Below, one piece after another: positions 23,501-32,500 of a stretch of 64,000 nt of DNA. Every line of letters starts with the position of its first letter. Position 1 is the first letter of the stretch. This DNA is from Tribonema minus. Lineage: Eukaryota; Sar; Xanthophyceae; Tribonematales; Tribonemataceae. The notes under the pieces were generated by a model. It was not told the DNA's origin. It ran no database searches and saw only the letters and a list, made by a program, of their open reading frames with translations. The stretch lies in contig JAFCMP010000479.1 of NCBI GenBank assembly GCA_017506865.1, positions 124,001 through 188,000 of the forward strand, in the 5' to 3' direction. The position numbers were made by a program, and so were the translations under genes.

Positions 23501-26500
23501 AGTTTATTGATGCTCGCAGGATCGACGGCGTTTTGCGGTGCGTCCGAGCCTATGAAGACCCCGCAGCTCAGGCAAAGGCGCAGGCAGTGATGCCCATGCA
23601 GGTGTGCTATGTACCTACCTCAAGACCTTGTGTGCTCGTTTTTGAGGAAGTGTTGTACGACTGATGTCGACATGGTTCAGTTCAAAATGCCAGCACGAAT
23701 GCCAGCAACCCCGAGTAAGTATTACAAGTGCGAGACAGATTTTCATCGTGTGTGCCTGTTGCCTGGCTCAGCGTACTTGGACATGTGACAGAATAAGTAT
23801 GCGCATGCTCTCAACTGTTTTTCTAATTTCAACTTCGAGCGTATGTGCGGTCGCAATGCGCACGGATTGGAAATCTGCAGCCTCATCCCAATGCACCTCC
23901 ATACTCAACCTCCACTAGGTTTTGCAGGCGGCACATTCGCAGGGCGGCGATGAGGCAGTGTGCCGAGCACTGCTGCACTGGTTCAAACACGACTTCTTCC
24001 AGTGGGTGAACAAGTGAGTCAGAGTCATTCGGGTCATCACATTGGGCCATCTAGTTGCGCCAAGCAAAACGCCCGCATCGTAGATGGAAGTATGATGTTT
24101 AGTGCACACAAGTACCTCTGCAAAGCACATTGATGTATGTGTGTTGCGAGGACGTTGGCTTCCGCATCTTTGAACACCCAGGCTCGTATTGCTCCCGCAA
24201 TGTGTGGACGCATGGCATCAGAGTCAGCAGACCAGTGTGCTGCAGCTGCTAACCCAACCCTAACGCTTCAAGGCATGTCCGTGCCTTGCTTGCATTGTGA
24301 GAGTTGTAGAACGAGCCGATTGCATTGTCTTGTCCATGGTGATCATGGCGCGTTAGCCTCTGTTAGTCTAAAATGAGGTGCGTACGAGCCCACATGTGCC
24401 TTTTATTCATTATCGAATTCAGGGCGCGAAAAAAGCCCAGACGAATGGCAGCTAAGCTTGCTGTACGCAATCTAACAGCATGTCGTGTGACAGTCTGAAG
24501 TGTCTCAATGACAACCACTCAAGCGACGCCGACGCCAAATTGTACCTCGACTCGAGATCCCCCCCTACGTCCTCGTCCTTGTGCTCCCCCCCCCCCGGAT
24601 TCTGCCATGTGTGTGATGACATGTACTTTTTATTAATTCTCGCTCAAAGCGCAAAAAAGCCCAGATGAATGGTATCTAAGCATGCAGTGCTGTACGGGAT
24701 CTACATGTCGTGTGACAGTCTGTGACAGTCTGAATTCTATGTAATTGTGTATGTAGCAGTTCCGCTCGCCTCCAAGCGGCCCCAACCGCCTCCACCGTGC
24801 GCATGACCGTCGTCTTGTGATGGATCTAGACATGAACACAGGTACCACCGCAAAGCAGCAAGGGCGCTGGATACGGCACGCATTCAGGAGAACAGTCGAG
24901 AGGCTATGATGGACAAGTGAGCAGAACACCTGGTGGCAAAGCGGAGTACCGTTGCCATTTGAGGGGGTGCAACCCTCCGCAGAGCTTGGCAGAACCTTCA
25001 AAGACAGTTCCGAGACCCACCCTGCAAAGCCAAAGCAGAATGCGGCCGAAATGGTCCATACCCTACGTACCCCCCCGCTACGCCCCTGCCCTGCCACCGT
25101 CTGCTGCTCCTCCGGCTTGAAGCCTCCACTCTGCCTTGCGACCTGACTCTGACTCGTGATCTGCCGACACGCGCCACTCCCCTCCCCTCTGCGCTTGCCC
25201 AGGCCTGCCTGCGACGTGTGTCAGTGCTCCGACACAGAGTCGCGCGACACGGCGCCGCCCACCCCCCACGAGCGCGATACGGCGTGGGCGAGCGAGGTGG
25301 AGGTGTACCGCTGCACGCGCTGCGCCGCAACCACGCGCTTTCCGCGCATTCACAACCCATCGGCGCTGCTCGACACGCGGCGGTAAGCATGGTGTTGGCA
25401 GCCAATGTCTTGTGATGGTAGATATGACTGCTGCAAAGAATGATGCCCGGCGCCTGTACAAGGGAACGCGCGGCAAACGTCATGCTTCGGCAGCCATGTT
25501 CTGTGACGGTAGAGAACTCCCCGCACTTGCATAAGCCCATGGTCACCAGACATGAATGAACGTTCACTTGAGACCGGAGCACAGGTGTAATTGTGCTGAA
25601 CACTGCCACCGTGCGGGGCGCGTGCGCAGGGGGAGGTGCGGCGAATGGGCCAACTGCTTCACGCTGTGCTGCCGTGCTGCGGGGCTGCATGCCCGCTACG
25701 TGCTCGACTGGACGGACCACGTGTGGACGGAGGTGAGCGCACTTCAGATTTGAAGTTCTGGATGGGAACAGGCCACCACTGGATTTGTGTTTACAAAGCT
25801 CTCAGCATGTGTAGCCTGAGGTGACCTCATTGTACAGGGGAGCCACAATGATGTTGTCGCATGTGACGGCAGCCCACACGGGACGAAGCACGCGCTGTCG
25901 CTGGGTGTCCGCCATTTGGCACATAAAAGTCTGACGCCTCACTGTTGAAGTACGATCTGCATCCGGCCACCGTGAGTTGAAGTGGCGCGCAGGCAGCGCG
26001 CGCCGCTGCTTGCGCTGAGCTGGCCGTGCGTTGTCACATCGCAGCTGCGGCGCACGGATGCTGAGCATTGCTGGGTATCGCGACTGGTGTACGTCAGTTA
26101 CAGATGTAACTGATGCATCCAATGCATGTCAACAAGCGCGCGACTTGCCACAGCGCCGGTGAAAGCAAAGCCCTGACGCTTGCCGATATTGACGTGCGGC
26201 GCTTTGAAAACGCGTGCGCATCATTCCCATTATCGTCATGCTTATCATCAGCATGAGACATGGCAACAAACGCGCACAACTCCCACAACCCCCCGAAAGC
26301 CCCTGACACACACGAGTCTCTGTCGGCTCATGCCCCTGCGCGCATTGCGTTGCAGATCTGGCTCTCTGGCCAGTGGACTCATGCGGACTCCTGTGAGGAC
26401 AAACTGGACTCCCCCCTCATGTACGAGCATGGCTGGGGCAAGCAGCTCACATACATCGTTGCCGCCGGCACGGAGGGGGTACTGGACGTGACGCCGCGGT

Positions 26501-29500
26501 ACACGCGCAGGTATGTAGGTATGGCATCACTGTTGTGCCGATACATACCGTTGTGATTATTGCTGAGCAGCCGCGATACTACAGGGGGTGCTGGACGTGA
26601 CGCCGCGGTACATGCGCAGCTATGTATGTATGATCGCGCTCTTGCGCTGATACATACCGTTGTGACGCTTTTGGGACTCTGCAGCAGCCGAGATGCACAG
26701 TGTGCCACGCGCAGCTGCGGATGTGGCGCGGAAGAGCGCTGCTGCGCCTCATGCATCAAACACACCCTATGTACAAAGGGCCGCTTGCACTACACTTGTT
26801 GATAGTATCCAAACCGAACACGTGAGACCTTTCCGTACTGAACATCCATGCCTCGAATGCTAAAAGCCTGTACACAAGAAGTCTTTTCAACTACTGTGGA
26901 TATGGTGGCACTGTTTGACTCGTGGCCAATTGCTGCAGCAGCGGCGACCACTGTTATTGGTGGAAGGCACTCGCGGCTAGCCATCCCTTGTCACCTAGAG
27001 CTCTACGATCGTTTGATTCGTTTTCATTTATGTTGAGACACCACAAAACTATGCATAGCCGGTCATAACCGGACTGTGCACTCCCATGAAGCAAACACAG
27101 CCTACGTGGCTATAGGCTGTGGTCGCCTCACGCCCGCGCCGCAACAATGCCACCGCTGTGCATGACTACAAGGACGCTGAGCCGTGTTCGTAGCTGCATC
27201 ATTTCCCCCTGCATCTGCAGTGCTCAACGCATCCGTTCAGTCGCCCTGAAGCCAGAGTTGCGGTCCCCGACATTGCACACCGGCGCGTGTGTCTGCATCA
27301 ACAACTCGGTTCAGCGCGCAGTGCAGACTAGGCTGCTGCGTAGGAGCAAACTTCATGATTGCATAGGACACCCGGCCTCCCTTGGGGCATATTGTCGTTT
27401 CCAGTCGATCAGAAAAGGTGACCTTTTTTTTATCGACTGAAAACGACAATATGATTAATTCCACGTCCACAAGTACAATTGTGTACTAAGTATGGCTCAG
27501 TGATGAAGTTTCATTGATGCAAGTGCACGCGGGCTTCACATCACCGTCCGCAGTGCTCAGGGTTTACTCTTACCTCCAGCCCTCACCCTAACCCTTGGCA
27601 GAGGCAAAGAGATGCTGTCAGGTTATGGGTTAGAGTTCAAGTCAGGGTTTGTCGCATCATGTAGGGTTAGGGTTAGGGTTAGGATGAATGGCGCACCTTG
27701 AAGCTGCTCACAACAGCTCATCTCGTTGCTCGCTCGACATGCTGAGCGCTGCTGCAGATCGTGGGGGCTTAACAACCGTTCCCAGTGCTTGGGGTTGACC
27801 CTAACCCTAGCTTTACCATGACAAAAAGATGCTGTCAATTGCAGGGTGAGAATTCAAGTCAGGGTTCATTGCACTTCCGCCTAATTGATGAGAACGCTGT
27901 GCTCACTACACAAGCAGCAAATCATCTTTGACGTGGCGTTTTCGAGTCCGCGGCTACGCCATGCACGCTGCTCACTGCAGAAGTGTGCTGTTGTTACGTG
28001 CTTGACGTGACTGAGCGCTGCTGCAGAGGGCCCCACGATTCAAGTCAGGGTTCATTGCACTTCCGCCAAATGTATAAGAACGCTGTGCCCACTACACGAG
28101 CAACAAGCCATCTTTGACGCGGCAACTTCAAGTTCACAGCTATGGCATGCAACTCACAGCATATTATTGTTAAGCTTGTTTTGCATGCTCGACGCATCTG
28201 AGCGCTGCTGCAGATGGCGCCACGTGGCATGCCGGCGCACGCTGGTCCCCGCGCGTGGCCTCGCTCAGGAGCTCGCCAACATCAACTTGAAGATCCGAAC
28301 AGCACTGGCGCCGCCCTCGCGGGAGCAGGCGGAAGCGGCTGAAGCTGTGGAGGTGCGGGAAAACTCCACTTATCCCTACATACCCTACATGATGCGCACC
28401 CTACATTGTATACCCTACATTGTATACCCTACATATGCGCGTGTGCCGCGCTGATCGACGCGAGACGTGAATTGCGCGCACACTGTGCCCGGAACCTGCA
28501 GCCATGCTCAGATTCAGAGTTCAATACACATTTTCAGTCGTGCAGAGATGTTGCCAATGTGGACTGCAATGACATACGATTGAAGTACGGTGTGCTGGCA
28601 TGTGCTTACAACATGAGTGCCTGTAGGGAGGCAGGCGGAGAGTGCATCAGGTGTGGCAGGCTCGCAAGCTTGTACAGCTGTAACCGAGCAACGACACCTC
28701 AATCCCACCGTGCATACATCCCTCATCGAGTGCCGTGGCAAGATTACAACTTACCTAATGCGGTCGTGACCTCTTCTGCATTTGCAACACGCCTTTGCAT
28801 CTGGGCAGCCTGCCTGTATCGCCTGAGCAATGCCACTGTGCCATGCGCCAGTCGTCAACTGCCTGCAGGGGTTGTTTGCATGCGAGGACAGCCACGTCAT
28901 CACAGCATACGCGCGTGCGCTAGCGGTGCGATTGATGCGCGTATCATCCAACCCTGACCATCCAACCCTGACCCTCATTCAACTCGCGCCCTGCACCCTT
29001 GCCTGTCTGTGACGCAATACCCTGCCTGCGAAACATACATGCCTTATCACCTAGAGCCCTACGACCTTTTTGATTCGTTTTCATACATGCCTTATCACCT
29101 AGAGCTCTACCATCTTTTGTTTGTTTTCATACATGCATACCCTGCGGCAGACCGCGGAGCTGCAAGCGATGTGCCTGCTGACGTACGATGCCGAGAGGCC
29201 CAAGTCGGATGAGGCAGAGGGCAGGATATCGGGAGACCGCGCTTGGGTGGCCAGCAGGGGAGAGGATGGCGGCATGTGCGCAGCGGGGAACGTGCCCCTG
29301 CCGCAGGTATGCATTTATGTATGTATGCATGCGATTACATTTCACAATTTGTGTGTCACTGCAAGACATGTGCCCCTGCCACGGGGATGTATGTACATGT
29401 ATGTATGCATGCATGCTATAAGACATCACAATGTGTGCATCACCGCAAGACACGTGCCCCTGCCTCAGGTATGTATGTATGTATGTATGCATGCAATTAG

Positions 29501-32500
29501 ATTTCAAAATTTGTGTGTCACTGCAAGACATGGAGTGAACGGCCAGTGCACTAGCAGGGGAGAGGACAGCGGCATGTGCGCAGCGGGGAATGTGCCCCTG
29601 CCACAGGTATGTATGTATGTATGCCATTAATTTTCAAAATTTTGCGGACTGCAAGAAGTTATGTACTTGAAGTGTGTATACCATTAGATTTCAGTTTTTT
29701 GTGTTACTGCAAGGCATGAAGTTCTGTGTGCTACGGCAGGACATGAAGTTTGCAGTGAGTGCAATCGGGTGCTGGATTGCCACGTACCCCAGCATGTCCG
29801 CACAGCAGCAGTTGCGCAGTTACACATTGAAGTTCATGGTCACGTCTGCACACAGCAGTTACGGCAGTTAACACATCATGCATTACAGCAGCTGCACTAT
29901 GCGTGACAGACATTGCGCAGAGTTGCGTGTGCTGTTTGGGGAAATTATGAAGACAGAACTGCTGCAAGTGCCTCAGAGCACTCCTTTCTGAATGTCTGCA
30001 GGAAATGACATGGGTAAAACGGACGAGTAATATATGTATGTTGAAGTCGTACTTGAACTAAGTAGCACATGCAGCGATCTGCAAAAGGTCACATTCTCAC
30101 TCGGACTACAAGCCATCGCCAACAACATGCCCTGCCTCCTGCAGTCGCTTGTGTTGGTTACAATTGAAGCGCCATCGACAGCATGCCTTGATGCGGTTCA
30201 TGGTGCTGTCTTGCTGTCAAGCAGGGTGCATCCCTTCTGGCGGGCCGTGAGGGCTACATGGCTCTACATGCCTCTAGGGGCGTCCTTTATTCATGCTCAT
30301 TGGTCATACATGATGCTCGTTAATCACAATTGAAGTGCCATCGACGGCATGCCCTGACGAGGTTTGTGTGTTTTGCTGTCTTGCTGCTGAGCAGGGCGCA
30401 TCTCTTCTGGTAGGGCGCAAGGGCTACATGGGTCACCGCGTTGCCGCTGGCCTCAACAGGCTGGTCGTGCAAGCAACCGCGCACCCCCAGGCATGATTTG
30501 TTGATAGTTATGGAATAGTTTCAACAAATTTGAATACTTGTCAGGTACTTGACAACTACCCACTTCACCCGCGGCCCAACTGGTGCTATGATTGCATATT
30601 GTCATGGAAATTTGGCTTGGTGATCGGCCCGGTCCACATCACCCGCGGCCCAACGTGTGCGCTGATGTGCTGTGCGCGCTCAGGGTTAGGGTTAGGGTTA
30701 GGGTTAAGGCTAGGGTTAGGGTTAGGGCTGCCGTCGTCAACGAGCGCCATGTGCCACCGCCAGCAAGACGGCCTCTTCAGTTGACGCTCACGTGCTACAT
30801 GAATCACACCGCCTTTGGGTGTACTTCTGAAATCAGTGCTTTTCCAGCCCCTGTTGGGCACGATCTGTGCCATTGCGCAACCGCCACTTCAAGTCTTTCA
30901 AGACCGCTCGGCCGAATCCATGCCAGAACCAGGCCCTGCGGCAAGGGCAGTTGCCGGAGAATGCACTCAAATGTTTACTGTACTGCTGTTGGCATGCTTG
31001 CAGATGTGTACACTGTGCGTTGAGGATGTTCCAGGAGGTGTACCGACTGTACTGGATGGTGCAGACCGTGTGGACTTTGTATCCTGAACGCAATGCATCT
31101 CCACATTCCATCCGGCTCAGTTTCACAAGTAGCAAAATCCTCAAAACGTAGACCTCACAAATGGCTTGATGTCCTGGTACTCTGTCAGTGATTTTTACTG
31201 TTACGGTGCTCACTTGTGATGTGCTTCGATCGCGTGCACAGGCTGGTGCGTCCCTCAGCATTGGTGCCATGACGTTGGCTGCAGTTACCAAGGGCCCCGC
31301 CGCAGCCGCCGTGGCGGCCATCTGCTGCAGCAGCGGCACGCTGCTCTTCTGCGGCACATATGGTACAGGTGTGTAAGCATGGCGACGAATCAAAAGGTCG
31401 TAGAGCTCTAGGTGACAAGGTGTGGTTGGCCACAAGTGCCTTCCACCAGTAACTGTGGTCGCAGCTGCAGCAGCAATTGGCCATGAGTCAAACAGTATCA
31501 CCGTATCCACTAGTCAAAAAGACTTCGGTGTGCAAGCTTTTCCGCGTTCGAGGCATGGGTGTTCAGTATGGAAAGCTCTCACGTGTTCGTTAACCTGCAT
31601 GTTACAGGTATGTATGTATGGTATAGGTCAGCGCTCAACTGCAAGTGTTCACGGTCATCGCATTCACGTGAGATGTTCCTGAATCTGCATGGCAGGGCAT
31701 CAGCAGGTGTGGTGCCCGTCTATAAATATGATATGTAATGGCGGTGCTGTCCAGATACTTTGAGGTATGGCATCTGCTTGTAACGGCCCGTGTGCCTGTG
31801 TGCAAGCATGTACACACCTGGCCACGTTGCATCATGCAGTGACAGCGGTGCCAATGCATATGGTGCCAACGCGTGAGAATATGATGTAGCATGCGAACGC
31901 CTTTGCGCTTGTGAGCACGGCTGCGTGTGAGCACTGCTGTGCCATACTCAAGCCGCCGCGCTGTGTGCTTCACAAGTGACACCATCTGCTCCGCCTGGCA
32001 CCGCCCACTGGCGGTTAAGGCAGCAGGTGCACACAAGGTTCAGCACGCTTCTCTTCAGCACAACCACGCCTGACGTCACTGTGCGTGCGCGCACAGCGCT
32101 CTCACACCATCCTGTAACGCTTTCTTTTAACCGTCCGTCATATGTAGGCTCAGGCGTGTCCTCCTTTGAGCAGTTGCAATCCGACCTGGCGGCAACAAGC
32201 CTGATGTATGCCACTGCGCGTGCACGCACAGCACTCTTACACCATCCTGCAATGCTCTCTGTAACTGCCATAGGCTCAGGAGTCTCCTCCTTCGAGCAGC
32301 TGCAATCCGACCTGGCGGCTCTCCCAGAGGGCGCGCTCATTGCGGCGGCAGCAGCGCGCGGCGACAACACCCTTTACCTGCGCAGCGCGCTCGCCGCAGC
32401 CATCAGCAGCACGGCAGTACCACTGAGCACTGCTGACGACAGCAGCGACGCGCAGCCCGCGAGCAGCAGAACGTGGGTGCTGCTCGGTGCCGCAGGAGCG

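Noticed and set aside
29300..29660. A CRISPR-like or other regularly spaced repeat array
   Set aside because: The repeats are GTAT microsatellites and copies of an exon tail, with irregular spacing in a eukaryotic intron.
30682..30728. A chromosome end
   Set aside because: The TTAGGG array has coding exons of one gene on both sides, and similar tracts occur in both orientations throughout the window.
30833..31510. A 225-codon minus-strand frame
   Set aside because: Its N-terminal part is the inverted copy of the dispersed element; the rest runs antisense through glycanase introns without family features.
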